Assembly: GCA_900552315.1 (NCBI GenBank)
Contig: URZM01000007.1
Coordinates: forward strand, 1-32,747
Reading direction: 5' to 3'
DNA length: 32,747 nucleotides
Origin: an uncultured Bacteroidales bacterium
GTDB lineage: Bacteria; Bacteroidota; Bacteroidia; Bacteroidales; Muribaculaceae
Shown here: piece after piece, positions 10,302 to 18,646 of the stretch
How positions within the stretch are numbered: the stretch's first letter is position 1
Layout: every line of letters starts with the position of its first letter
Notes under the pieces: model-generated
Seen by the model: the letters and a program-made list of their open reading frames with translations, nothing else
Database searches by the model: none
Told to the model about the DNA's origin: nothing
Translations under genes and position numbers: made by a program

Positions 10302-10994
10302 TTACTTGAGCGTGCCGTCCTCGGCCTGCTTGATCATCTCGGGCGAAGCGTAGATATAGATTTCCACACGACGGTTCTGGGCACGTCCTGCGGCGGTCTC
10401 GTTGCTTGCCACATAGTCCTGCATAGGCAGGCCCTTGGCCTCCATGCGGCTGTTGGCCACGCCGTTGTTATAGAGGAATGTCTTCACTGCGTCGGCACGG
10501 TTGGTGCTCACCTTCTCGTTGGCAGACATGGAACCGGTGTTGTCAGTATAGCCGAGGATGGAGACATCGGTCAGAGGGTTCTGCTGGAGCGACTGCGCGA
10601 ACTGCTTGAGTTCGGCCTGCGCGCCCTGGTTGATGGTCCACTTGCCGGTGGGGAACAGGATGCCGCCGTCGAAAGTGACACGGATGGCCTGCAGGCCGTT
10701 CTTGTCGGTGGTCTGCTCCACCTTGGCGTTAGCCAGCTCCTCCTGGAGTTTCTTCTGCTGCTTGTCCATCTTGTTGCCTATCAGCGCGCCTGCGCCCGCA
10801 CCCACGGCAGCGCCCACGCCCGCACCTATGGCAGCGCCCTTGCCGCCGCCTATCAAGGCGCCTATTCCGGCGCCGAGGGCGCCGCCGCCGCCACCGCCTA
10901 TGAGGGAACCCTTGCCGGTGTTGGACATGTTACAACTTGATACGAAGAGGCTGGCGCACAGCGCCACTGCGATTGAGGCTTTGAACAGTTTCAT
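10302..10994 (-). CDS. OmpA-family lipoprotein with glycine zipper
   Basis: A 230-residue outer-membrane-anchored protein expected to tether the membrane to peptidoglycan. The ATG at 10994 is chosen because it gives a lipoprotein signal (MKLFKASIAVALCASLFVSSC, written in two parts: MKLFKASIAVALCA then SLFVSSC) with the acylated cysteine at 21. Residues about 30-77 are a glycine zipper (repeated GAGIGALIGGGKGAAIGAG type), then a short coiled segment KMDKQQKKLQEELA. The C-terminal OmpA-like domain includes DVSILGYTDNTGSM, NRADAVKTFLYNNGV and GRAQNRRVEIYIYA, which provide the diaminopimelate-binding loop. It is monocistronic, with promoter and terminator both visible. Confidence 0.93.
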   Translation of the reverse strand: MKLFKASIAVALCASLFVSSCNMSNTGKGSLIGGGGGGALGAGIGALIGGGKGAAIGAGVGAAVGAGAGALIGNKMDKQQKKLQEELANAKVEQTTDKNGLQAIRVTFDGGILFPTGKWTINQGAQAELKQFAQSLQQNPLTDVSILGYTDNTGSMSANEKVSTNRADAVKTFLYNNGVANSRMEAKGLPMQDYVASNETAAGRAQNRRVEIYIYASPEMIKQAEDGTLK

Positions 10995-11033
10995 AAGTCT
11001 ATGAGTATTTGAGTTATATAAATTTATTCCCAA

Positions 11034-11071
11034 GGCGGCGTGACACCGCCGTTCCCGGTTCTCTGAGCCGG
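11034..11071 (-). other. Structured leader of the OmpA-like mRNA
   Basis: Between the predicted start site (near 11097) and the ATG at 10994 are two possible hairpins: GGCGG with CCGCC at 11034-11050, and a seven-pair stem at 11055-11071 with a three-base loop. No known riboswitch is recognised. Confidence 0.35.
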
Positions 11072-11103
11072 ACGCACAAACGGTAGAAATCCGTATGAGT
11101 CCA

Positions 11104-11135
11104 CAAAGATAACCAATATATTTTAAATAACCAAA
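11104..11135 (-). promoter_or_regulatory. Promoter of the OmpA-like gene
   Basis: On the minus strand: TTTG, exactly 20 bases, then TATCTTTG. Both boxes match the Bacteroidota consensus perfectly. The leader would be about 100 bases. Confidence 0.8.
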
Positions 11136-11180
11136 TCACGCTCCGTCTGGTTCAACCGTCCAACGACACGGCGACACCCG

Positions 11181-11831
11181 CTAAAGCACCTCCGAGCCCT
11201 CGTCCATGTAGGCGCGGATGCTGTCGACGGCGTTCTGGCTCTCGCGCTGCATGCGCAGGTAGGCGCTGATGCCGAACCAGAGGCCCACTACGCCTCCCAC
11301 GGCTCCGCCTATGAACATGCCCGTGCGCATGTCCTCCACGTCGGCCGCGCCCATTCCCACAGGCTGTATGTCGTACATAAGCACGTAGACAAACAGGGGG
11401 AGCCACACGGCCAGGAATATCATGCCTCCGAGCATGCGCCTGGCACGCAGGCGCTTCTGCCTCACGAACCTCTGCTGCATCTCCAGCAGCGGCACGGCGC
11501 CGTAGTCCATCACGCCGAGCCGCGTGGTGTGCCAGTCCATAACTATGCTCACGGCGAAGAAGAATATGGTGAGTATCACGAACCACACGGGCACGTTCAC
11601 CATCCACTGAAGGTAGAGCATGCTCAGCACGCCTATCGGCAAAAGCACCAGCGACTGCATCCTGAACATGCGCCGGGAGAACCTCGCCCCTTGCTCTATG
11701 GTGTTCCTGAACATGCGGTCCGACACTATCTGCTGGGTGTCGAGCCGATCGCGCAGCTGCCGCATCTGGACTCGCATAGCCTCCAGCTCGGCTGACTGGT
11801 CATGTATCTCTTGGTTTATCGCAGTTTCCAT
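11181..11831 (-). CDS. Four-helix membrane protein following an ECF sigma factor
   Basis: A 216-residue inner-membrane protein of unknown function. Residues 1-50 are charged and heptad-like (QSAELEAMRVQMRQLRDRLD), probably a cytoplasmic coiled coil. Hydrophobic helices lie near 59-78, 80-99, 133-153 and 170-191; the last is glycine-rich (GAVGGVVGLWFG). It begins 58 bases after the sigma factor on the same strand, so it is probably cotranscribed. By position it could modulate the sigma factor, but it lacks the HxxxCxxC zinc motif of common anti-sigma factors, so that role is only a guess. Confidence 0.75.
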   Translation of the reverse strand: METAINQEIHDQSAELEAMRVQMRQLRDRLDTQQIVSDRMFRNTIEQGARFSRRMFRMQSLVLLPIGVLSMLYLQWMVNVPVWFVILTIFFFAVSIVMDWHTTRLGVMDYGAVPLLEMQQRFVRQKRLRARRMLGGMIFLAVWLPLFVYVLMYDIQPVGMGAADVEDMRTGMFIGGAVGGVVGLWFGISAYLRMQRESQNAVDSIRAYMDEGSEVL

Positions 11832-11889
11832 AATATACGTTTTTTTCGGTTAAAGAATCGACAAGCGAGGGACCCGTCGTCGCGGAGGC

Positions 11890-12378
11890 TCAGCCCCTCG
11901 CGTGGCCCTCCCTCTTAAGTTTCTCTCGTATGCGCACCAGGCGCACGCCCACGGCCTTTGGCGAGATGCCTACGATGGCGCCTATCTCGTCGTATGGCAG
12001 GCTCTCGAGCCACAGAAGCACTATGGCCCTGTCCATAGGCTCGAGCCTCTGTATGCGCGCCTTCAGCAACGCGGTCTGCGGGTGTCCCTGCTCCTCGGCC
12101 TCGTAGAATCCCGGGTCTATCTCCACGTGAACCGCTTCCTTGCGGCGCCGGTTCTTGCGTTGGTACGATATGCAGGTGTTGAGGCTCACCCTGTAGATCC
12201 AGGTGCCGGGGGCGCTCTCGGCCCTGAACGAGGCGAACCCGCTCCACAGCCTTATGAGTATCTCCTGGAAAAGGTCATCGGCCTCCTCCCTCTCCTTGGC
12301 GAACATATAGCACACCGAGTAGATGGTGGATTTGTGCTTCCGCACCATTGCCTCGAAATCTTGTTCTTTCTGAGTCAT
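11890..12378 (-). CDS. ECF-type RNA polymerase sigma factor
   Basis: A 162-residue sigma-70 family regulator with only regions 2 and 4. Region 2 is HKSTIYSVCYMFAKEREEADDLFQEILIRLW followed by TWIYRVSLNTCISYQRK (quoted here as landmarks: YMFAKEREEADDLFQ and TWIYRVSLNTC). Region 4 contains the helix-turn-helix LPYDEIGAIVGISPKAVGVR. I prefer the ATG at 12378 over an upstream GTG at 12411, because it starts at the usual place (MTQKEQDFEAM). A membrane protein gene follows in the same direction. No Bacteroidota promoter box is visible upstream, so it may be autoregulated by another sequence. Confidence 0.9.
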   Translation of the reverse strand: MTQKEQDFEAMVRKHKSTIYSVCYMFAKEREEADDLFQEILIRLWSGFASFRAESAPGTWIYRVSLNTCISYQRKNRRRKEAVHVEIDPGFYEAEEQGHPQTALLKARIQRLEPMDRAIVLLWLESLPYDEIGAIVGISPKAVGVRLVRIREKLKREGHARG

Positions 12379-12454
12379 CTTCTTGTTGGGGTTTCTTGTC
12401 TGCGCAGACACTCGTTAGACGCAGGCGCGCCCTGAAAGCTACACGCCCATGCCG

Positions 12455-12501
12455 AAAAAAGCGGTCAGGACGCGCAATCCCTCGCGGGCGCGCGTCCTGA
12501 C
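12455..12501 (-). terminator. Rho-independent terminator of secDF
   Basis: The minus strand has a 12-base stem GTCAGGACGCGC / GCGCGTCCTGAC, a loop of 14, and then CGCTTTTTTCG. It lies 33 bases after the secDF stop and separates secDF from the sigma-factor operon. Confidence 0.9.
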
Positions 12502-12533
12502 ACATATCAGTATCTTATGGGTTCAGGCCATTG

Positions 12534-15527
12534 TCAGCGGCTCAGACGCTCCGCCGGGGCGGGCTTGGCGGCCACAGGCTGCTTCTTGGCCTTGGGCTTG
12601 CGCGTCAGGATGCTGTAAGCCACCGGGGCGGCCAGGAACAGCGAGCAGAACGTGCCCACAACCACGCCGAATATCATGGCAAAGGTGAACGAGCGGATGG
12701 TGTCGCCGCCCAGGATGAAGATGCACAGAAGCACGAGCAGGGTGGAGACGGACGTCATCACCGTACGTGTCAGCGTGGCGTTCAGCGAGTTGTTGAACAC
12801 GTTCCTCTTGTCTTCCTTGGGATTGAGCTTCAGCATCTCGCGCACACGGTCGAATACAACCACGGTGTCGTTGATCTGGTAACCGATTATGGTAAGGATG
12901 GCCGCTATGAAGCTTTGGTCTATCTCCATGGAGAAGGGCAGGAAGCCCCAGCATACGGAATAGAAGCCTATGATCAGGAAGGCGGTCATGGCCACGGCGC
13001 ACACGGCGCCCACAGAGAAGGCCACGTTGCGGAAACGCACCAGGATGTATAGGAACATGCAGAGCACCGCTATGCCCACGGCTATCATGGCGTCGGCCTT
13101 CATGTCGTCGGCCACGGCGGCGCCCACCTTCTGAGCGGACACGATACCCAGCTCCTCGTTGGCCAGCGCGAAGTCATCCTTGCTCATCTGCTTGCCGTCC
13201 ACGGTCAGCTGCGGCTTCAGGGCCGTGTACAGAAGCTCGGTGATCTCCTGGTCCACCGCGTCCTCGTTGTCCTCGTTGATGCGGTAGTTTGTGGACACGC
13301 GCACCTTCTGGTTGTTGTCGATAGTGATGACGCTCACTGCCACAGGCTCCTTGATGCCATGCTTGTCTGCCGCCTGGGCGAAAGCCTTGTCGAGGCTCGA
13401 GCGTATCTCCTCGGTATTGACATCCTTCTGGAAGGCCACCACATAGTTGCGGCCTCCGGAGAAATCGATGCCCTGGTTCATGCCTCGGAAGACGAGCGAG
13501 CATACCCCCACCACCACCAGCGCGAGCCATACTATCATGGCTCCCTTGGTCTTGCCTATGAAGTTGATGTTCGTGCTGCCGAAGAGCTTACGGGAGATGC
13601 CCGTGGTGAAGCTCATGTTGGCGCAACGGCCGTTCTTGGTGATGAGGTCAAAGGCGATACGGGTCAGGAACACAGCCGTGAAGAACGAGCATACCAGACC
13701 TATGATGAGGGTGGTGGCGAAGCCCTTGATGGGGCCGGAGCCGAACAGAAGCAGGATCACGCCCGTGATGATGGAGGTGAGGTTGCCGTCGAAGATGGCC
13801 GAGAAGGCGTTGCCGTAACCGTCGGCTATGGCCTGACGCAGCTTCTTGCCCGCCTTCAGCTCCTCCTTGGTGCGCTCGAAGATGAGCACGTTGGCGTCCA
13901 CCGCCATACCCAGGGCCAGCACTATACCGGCTATGCCGGAGAGGGTGAGCACGGCCTGCAGCGAGGCCAGGATGCCCATGGTGAAATACAGGTTGAGCAT
14001 CAGGCCCACATTGGCCACCAGGCCCGGGATGATGCCGTAGAAAGCTATCATGAACACCATCAGGAGCACCAGGGCCACGATGAACGACATGAAGCCGGCC
14101 TCGATGGCCTGCGCGCCCAGCGACGGGCCTATCACCTCCGAGCTTACCACACGCGGGGTGATGTCCATCTTGCCGGACTTCAGCAGGTTGGCCAGGTCAT
14201 TGGCCTCCTCGGGTGTGAAATGGCCGGTGATCTCCGAGCTGCCGCCGGTAATCTGGGCGTTGACCACGGGATAGGAGTAGACAACGTTGTCCATCACGAT
14301 GGCTATGCTGCGGTTTATGTTGTCCTTGGTCACGGACGACCAGCGGCTGGCGCCCTCGTCGCTCATGCGCATGTTCACCACCTCGCCCTTGAGGTTGTCA
14401 TGCTCCGAATTGGCGCTCACCACGGCGTCTCCCTCGAGCTGAGGCTCGCCGCGCAGGGCCACCAGACCGAAATACTTGTTCTTCAGAGGCTGTCCGTTCT
14501 TGCCCATCACAGGCTTGCCGTTCTTCTGAGCCTCGATCTCAGTGGCCTTGTTCTCCCATACCAGAGTCAGGTCAGAGGGAAGCACCTGGGCCGCCTCGGC
14601 CGAGTTTATGATGGCGTTCACGGCTGCGGTGTCAGCCTTGGCTACCAGGCCCACGCGGGGGCTGCCCTGCTGCGCCACGCCGCCGAGCAGCTGGAGCAGG
14701 TTCTGGGCGGTGGTGTCCGCAGGAGCCGTCATCTCGCTAAGCTGCATGAGGTACGAGCCTATCTCGTCGCCGTTGTACACCTCGTAGAACTCCAGGTTGG
14801 CGCTGCTCTGGAGCAGCTTGGTCATCTGCTCAGGCTCCTTCACGCCAGGCAGCTCCAGCAGGATCTGGCCGTTCTTGTCCTGAAGCTTCTGGATGTTGGG
14901 CGAGACAACGCCGAACTTGTCGATACGGTTGCGGAACACGTTGAAGGCGTCGTCCACCTGACTGTTCACCTGCTGCTCCAGGGCCTTGGCCACCTCCTTG
15001 TTGGTGGACTTGCCTGTGAGCTTGCCCATGAACTCGCCCTCATGGCTGAAGAGGGTGGTGAGCTGCCCCTCGGGGAACTGCTCGGCGAACTTGCCTATGA
15101 AATCCTTGTCAGACGGCTTGACGCCTGCCGTGGTGAACTCGCCCTCGGGGAGCACCTTCTTGATGGCGGCGTTGATCTTGGCCAGCGAGGACTCATCCTT
15201 CGCGTAAGCGCGGAGCAAGTCCGTGGTCGGGACCTCCAGCACTATGTTCATACCCCCCTTGAGGTCAAGGCCGAGACCTATCTCCATCTTCTTGACCTGG
15301 CCCAGGGTGTACCCCAGATAGACCTTCTCGTTCTCCAGAGAGTCCATGTACTCCTTACGGGCCTGCTTGTACTTCTCGTTAGCGGCGTCGCTTGTCTTGG
15401 CGATCTTGGTCGCGTACTCGTCCGCCTCCTTCTCATACCGCTGCGTCACGAATGAGAATGAGATGTAGAATCCGCAAATCAGGATCAAAAGGACAGCAAT
15501 CGTGCCGATAAACCCTTTGTTCTGCAT
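12534..15527 (-). CDS. secDF: Protein translocase subunit SecDF (fused)
   Basis: A 997-residue inner-membrane protein that uses the proton gradient to help pull secreted proteins through SecYEG. The SecD half has a first helix at about 5-27, then a coiled periplasmic insert, GLGLDLKGGMNIVLEV at 84-99, and the six-helix block with IAGIVLALGMAVDANVLIFE. The SecF half begins near residue 655, with FRGMNQGIDFSGGRNYVV and, near the end, IIGYQINDTVVVFDRVRE. A single SecD-SecF chain is normal in Bacteroidota. The gene has its own -7 box and a strong terminator, so it is transcribed alone. Confidence 0.97.
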   Translation of the reverse strand: MQNKGFIGTIAVLLILICGFYISFSFVTQRYEKEADEYATKIAKTSDAANEKYKQARKEYMDSLENEKVYLGYTLGQVKKMEIGLGLDLKGGMNIVLEVPTTDLLRAYAKDESSLAKINAAIKKVLPEGEFTTAGVKPSDKDFIGKFAEQFPEGQLTTLFSHEGEFMGKLTGKSTNKEVAKALEQQVNSQVDDAFNVFRNRIDKFGVVSPNIQKLQDKNGQILLELPGVKEPEQMTKLLQSSANLEFYEVYNGDEIGSYLMQLSEMTAPADTTAQNLLQLLGGVAQQGSPRVGLVAKADTAAVNAIINSAEAAQVLPSDLTLVWENKATEIEAQKNGKPVMGKNGQPLKNKYFGLVALRGEPQLEGDAVVSANSEHDNLKGEVVNMRMSDEGASRWSSVTKDNINRSIAIVMDNVVYSYPVVNAQITGGSSEITGHFTPEEANDLANLLKSGKMDITPRVVSSEVIGPSLGAQAIEAGFMSFIVALVLLMVFMIAFYGIIPGLVANVGLMLNLYFTMGILASLQAVLTLSGIAGIVLALGMAVDANVLIFERTKEELKAGKKLRQAIADGYGNAFSAIFDGNLTSIITGVILLLFGSGPIKGFATTLIIGLVCSFFTAVFLTRIAFDLITKNGRCANMSFTTGISRKLFGSTNINFIGKTKGAMIVWLALVVVGVCSLVFRGMNQGIDFSGGRNYVVAFQKDVNTEEIRSSLDKAFAQAADKHGIKEPVAVSVITIDNNQKVRVSTNYRINEDNEDAVDQEITELLYTALKPQLTVDGKQMSKDDFALANEELGIVSAQKVGAAVADDMKADAMIAVGIAVLCMFLYILVRFRNVAFSVGAVCAVAMTAFLIIGFYSVCWGFLPFSMEIDQSFIAAILTIIGYQINDTVVVFDRVREMLKLNPKEDKRNVFNNSLNATLTRTVMTSVSTLLVLLCIFILGGDTIRSFTFAMIFGVVVGTFCSLFLAAPVAYSILTRKPKAKKQPVAAKPAPAERLSR

Positions 15528-15601
15528 TTTGTTAACCAGTTAGATTTATTTTTTGATATTTTATTTTTGCTATTTGAGTTTGAGCATTAATTATCAGCTT
15601 G

Positions 15602-15609
15602 CAAATATA
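15602..15609 (-). promoter_or_regulatory. -7 box of secDF
   Basis: TATATTTG on the minus strand matches TAnnTTTG, giving a leader of about 70 AT-rich bases before the ATG at 15527. The -33 position reads TGTC, a weak match. Confidence 0.55.
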
Positions 15610-15700
15610 GTGCTTTTTTTTGAGTTATTGACACAATCACGCTCAAAAAACGCACATATACCACATTTTAACCCCTCCGGCCTAATCCCCGCCTCGTCCT

Positions 15701-16585
15701 CTAAAACGGCAATTCCAGCCCATAATCCGCCCGGGACTCTTGCACATAGTCTGCATCGAAGCCATGTCTCAGGTCCGAGAGCCGTCCTATATACGCCTCC
15801 CTTACGTCCACATCCTCTATCTCCTCTCTTCTGGCACGGCTGAGCTTTGCGAACCCCATCTCCCGCTCTATGCCCAAGAAACGTCTGCCGCACAGATTGG
15901 CTGCGATACCGGTGGTGGAGGAGCCTGCAAAAGGGTCAAGCACCCAGTCACAGGCATCGGTGCTGGCGAGAATAATCCGCGTGAGCAGCGCCAAGGGCTT
16001 CTGGGTGGGATGCTTGCCGCACGTCTTTTCCCAACAGCCTATGGCCGGTAGCCTCCAGACATCGGTCATCTGCTTGCCCTCGTTTATGGCTTTCATAAGG
16101 GCGTAATTATACTTGTGGGGAACCTTCGGGCTCCTGCGCGCCCAGATGATGAACTCGGTGGAATACGTGAAAAACCTGCATGATATGTTGGGCGGGGGAT
16201 TGGTCTTTGCCCAGGTTATCACATTGAGAATCTTGAAGCCCAGCTCGTTCAGAAGGCTTGCCACAGCGAATATGTTGTGATGGGTGCCTGACACCCATAT
16301 CGTGCCGTTGTCCTTAAGCTTGGCTCGGCACAGGCTCAGCCATTTGCGGTTGAACGACATTACCGCCTCGGGAGAGCCACCCTTGTCCCAATCGCCCTTG
16401 TCGACGCACACGACTTTCCCGGCCTGATAGCTTATGCCTCCGTTGGAGAGGAAATAAGGGGGGTCGGCAAATATCATGTCGAACTTGAAATCGAACCGAG
16501 GCAGCACATCAAGGCAATCGCCGTGGACTATGGTGAAGGCCCTGTCGGCTGATTTGTAGAACGGCTGTATGGGGCCTCCGTTCAT
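15701..16585 (-). CDS. dpnA: DpnA-like adenine-N6 DNA methyltransferase
   Basis: A 294-residue beta-class methylase (catalytic motif before the AdoMet motif). ADPPYFLSNGG at 40-50 is motif IV and LDPFAGSSTTGIAA at 216-229 is motif I; KHPTQKPLALL between them is also typical. In the pneumococcal DpnII system the second methylase DpnA modifies GATC, including on single-stranded DNA, which protects incoming transformed DNA. Its ATG overlaps the TGA of the endonuclease gene (ATGA at 16582-16585), so translation is coupled. It is last of three genes; no terminator is seen before the secDF promoter. Confidence 0.9.
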   Translation of the reverse strand: MNGGPIQPFYKSADRAFTIVHGDCLDVLPRFDFKFDMIFADPPYFLSNGGISYQAGKVVCVDKGDWDKGGSPEAVMSFNRKWLSLCRAKLKDNGTIWVSGTHHNIFAVASLLNELGFKILNVITWAKTNPPPNISCRFFTYSTEFIIWARRSPKVPHKYNYALMKAINEGKQMTDVWRLPAIGCWEKTCGKHPTQKPLALLTRIILASTDACDWVLDPFAGSSTTGIAANLCGRRFLGIEREMGFAKLSRARREEIEDVDVREAYIGRLSDLRHGFDADYVQESRADYGLELPF

Positions 16586-17403
16586 ATCAGCTTCTCTATG
16601 AGGGAGTCAATGTCCGAGAGGTTGTACACGCCGGGTATGTGTGTGCATGCCTCCTCAAGCTTGTTGCTTGCCGACTTCCAGCCGATGCCGTCCGTAATCC
16701 ACACGAACTCGAATCCCGGCACGGCATTTATCTTGGGGGCCAGCTCGCTGTAGGAACGAGCCACCTCGTTGAGCTTCGAACCGCCTCCCGAGTAAAAATT
16801 CACCTCGATAAGATAGATCTTCCCCGGCGTTCGGACAACGAAATCGAACCGCTTGTTGTCGATGCCCAAAGCCCTCACAATCTCCGGGAACTGAGTGTAA
16901 TACACCTCGGCGTCATATCGGATGCCGTTCCGGTCCAGGATTTCCGCGACAAGCCTTTCCATGATGCGCCCTCCGCGATTCTTGCGCGCGTTGGAGTCAA
17001 GCCCCACCTCGATGCCAAAGACATAATCGACCAGGTTCTTTATCTGCCTGCACTGCAGCACCTCGGCAAGGCCGGTCTCGTAAAGGAACCATGTAACCTG
17101 CTCCGGGGACTGAAAACATCCGCTGATCCGATGGGTGTCGCCGTTTGCGTCGAGATACTTCTTCTTATCCTTGGCGCGAACCGCGATAAGGATTTCCAGG
17201 ACTGAAAACACCTTGGGATTCTCAGCCCACAGACGTTCCACTGCGGCAGCCATGTCCTCCTGGCCAATCAGGTAATTGAGCTGGTTCAGTTTAATGGCTA
17301 TGGACTCCACATTTGCTGCGACCTTAGGGAAGTCCACATAGTCACCCAGCGAAAAGTTGGTTTCCTTCAGCGAACTCATGAAATCGGAAAAGCTGCCAGT
17401 CAT
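16582..17403 (-). CDS. dpnB: DpnII-family type II restriction endonuclease (GATC)
   Basis: A 273-residue endonuclease expected to cut unmethylated GATC. The DpnII-like catalytic region is RFDFVV then IYLIEVNFYSGGGSKLNE; D187 and E200 with N202 in place of the usual lysine form the probable metal site. It is followed by ARSYSEL and FVWITDGIGW. Upstream, RGGRIMERLVAEIL is also family-like. The ATG at 17403, 14 bases after the dam-like gene, is preferred to a longer frame that runs back into that gene. It overlaps the second methylase by four bases. The family call rests on gene order as well as sequence. Confidence 0.9.
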   Translation of the reverse strand: MTGSFSDFMSSLKETNFSLGDYVDFPKVAANVESIAIKLNQLNYLIGQEDMAAAVERLWAENPKVFSVLEILIAVRAKDKKKYLDANGDTHRISGCFQSPEQVTWFLYETGLAEVLQCRQIKNLVDYVFGIEVGLDSNARKNRGGRIMERLVAEILDRNGIRYDAEVYYTQFPEIVRALGIDNKRFDFVVRTPGKIYLIEVNFYSGGGSKLNEVARSYSELAPKINAVPGFEFVWITDGIGWKSASNKLEEACTHIPGVYNLSDIDSLIEKLI

Positions 17404-17417
17404 ATCTTGAAGGGTGT

Positions 17418-18365
17418 TTAAAGGTTGAATAGGCTCATGCTGTCGCCCTGAAAATGCTCGTAATTCCTGATCAACAATTCCGTCAACGTTCCTCGTTTGG
17501 CCCCGTTGGAGTTTATGCACCTCTTGGCATATACCCTTTCTATGAAGAAATCCTCGTAAAGCCGGTCAAAGAAATCATCCTCGGCATTACGGCCTCGGCA
17601 GTCGGAATTGCTTAACATGGCATGAATACCCCTGCCCGAGAGGTCCGCATAGAAATTCCTCAACCGGATTTGCTCATTGTCGTCAAACGCCTCCTTGACA
17701 TAGGAATTGAAACTCGATGTAGCGTCAAGAGGCCGATAGGGAGGGTCAAGATAAAAAAGGGTGTACCCCCGGGCATGGGCGGCAGTCCTGGAAAAGTCGC
17801 CATTCAGCATCTCGACCTTTTGCAGGAGCTCGCTGTCCGCCATTATCAGATTCTCGTCACATATCTTGGGATTTGCATACCGTCCGAAGGGCACATTGAA
17901 CCCTCCCTTGGAGTTTTCCCTGTACAGACCGTTGAAGCATGTGCGGTTGAGGAAAATCATGTATGCGGCCTCCTCCACATCCGTCAGGCCGTCCTGGTTG
18001 AAGCGGGCTCGTATGCCAAGGTACAGCTCCTTCCGCTTGGCGTAGTCCGACAAGGCCTGGAACGAGGCTTGTAGCTCCCTCAAGGCTTCAATCAGGCGAT
18101 GAGGCTCGTTCCTGATTACAGTGTAAGTCTTTATGAGATGGGGATTTATGTCGTTGATTACCGCCCGTCTGATGTTGGGATAGGTCTGCAACATGTAGAA
18201 CAGCATGGCTCCTCCCCCTACAAAAGGCTCAATGTAGGTGATGTCGTTTTCCGCTTTAAAGGCTTTGGGCAGAAACGAATCGATGGCAGGCAGCAACTGA
18301 GTCTTGCCGCCCGCCCATTTGAGAAAGGGCTTTGCCTTGGTTCGGGGTGTGGTCGATACTGTCAT
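17418..18365 (-). CDS. dpnM: Dam/DpnM-type adenine methyltransferase (GATC)
   Basis: A 315-residue alpha-class methylase protecting GATC sites from the neighbouring endonuclease. Motifs in order: PFLKWAGGKTQLLP at 13-26 and EPFVGGGAM at 46-54 (AdoMet pocket), NRTCFNGLYRENSKGGFNVP at 140-159, and YLDPPYRPL at 205-213 (catalytic). The C-terminus contains NSNGAKRGTLTELLIRNYE, typical of Dam proteins. The ATG at 18365 is preferred; an ATG at 18401 would add 12 residues. It is first in the operon, so the protective enzyme is made before the nuclease, and it has its own promoter. Confidence 0.94.
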   Translation of the reverse strand: MTVSTTPRTKAKPFLKWAGGKTQLLPAIDSFLPKAFKAENDITYIEPFVGGGAMLFYMLQTYPNIRRAVINDINPHLIKTYTVIRNEPHRLIEALRELQASFQALSDYAKRKELYLGIRARFNQDGLTDVEEAAYMIFLNRTCFNGLYRENSKGGFNVPFGRYANPKICDENLIMADSELLQKVEMLNGDFSRTAAHARGYTLFYLDPPYRPLDATSSFNSYVKEAFDDNEQIRLRNFYADLSGRGIHAMLSNSDCRGRNAEDDFFDRLYEDFFIERVYAKRCINSNGAKRGTLTELLIRNYEHFQGDSMSLFNL

Positions 18366-18475
18366 AATTCGCAAGCCGACAAAAAGGCCTTCACGTTCCA
18401 TCGTCGGTGGGCAGCTTAGGGAGGGACTGCCGCCACAGCGATGAAGCCAGCCGGGAAATGAACCGGCTTGAGGCG

Positions 18476-18507
18476 CAAAGTTACAAATAAAATTTGTATT
18501 GGCGAAA
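18476..18507 (-). promoter_or_regulatory. Promoter of the DpnII-type operon
   Basis: Minus strand TTTC, 20 bases, TAACTTTG. The -7 box is exact and the -33 box differs at one base. The leader, about 70-100 bases, contains an AGCCGG/CCGGCT hairpin. Confidence 0.7.
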
Positions 18508-18558
18508 AGCGGTGTGCCCTACATGGGAAAGGCGGCGGGAGCGGCGGGGACGGACATG

Positions 18559-18591
18559 AAAAGGCCCCGGCGGTCGGTTGGTCGCCGGGGC
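18559..18591 (-). terminator. Rho-independent terminator after the AEC carrier gene
   Basis: A perfect nine-base stem GCCCCGGCG / CGCCGGGGC followed on the minus strand by CCTTTTC. It ends the oxalate cluster before the restriction-modification operon. Confidence 0.8.
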
Positions 18592-18603
18592 TGGGGTCAG
18601 TTA

Positions 18604-18626
18604 ACATCGCAGAGCGATGTCCCTAC
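18604..18626. repeat. REP-like hairpin with TCCCTAC tail
   Basis: ACATCGC-AGA-GCGATGT followed by CCCTAC. It has the same layout as the palindrome at 7861 (hairpin, then TCCCTAC). It lies between the AEC carrier stop and its terminator. Confidence 0.55.
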
Positions 18627-18646
18627 AAGGTTGGGGTCTGTGCGGG

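Noticed and set aside
12379..12411. GTG start for the sigma factor at 12411
   Set aside because: It would add 11 residues not typical of the family; the ATG at 12378 fits better. It cannot be fully excluded.
13359..15455. A 698-codon open frame on the plus strand
   Set aside because: It is the mirror of secDF. Its translation is rich in His, Gly and Leu with no domain, and the opposite strand encodes an unmistakable SecDF.
17404..17520. A longer start for the DpnII-like nuclease at 17520
   Set aside because: The extension would lie inside the dam-like gene in another frame and does not resemble DpnII; ATG 17403 comes just after the dam-like stop.
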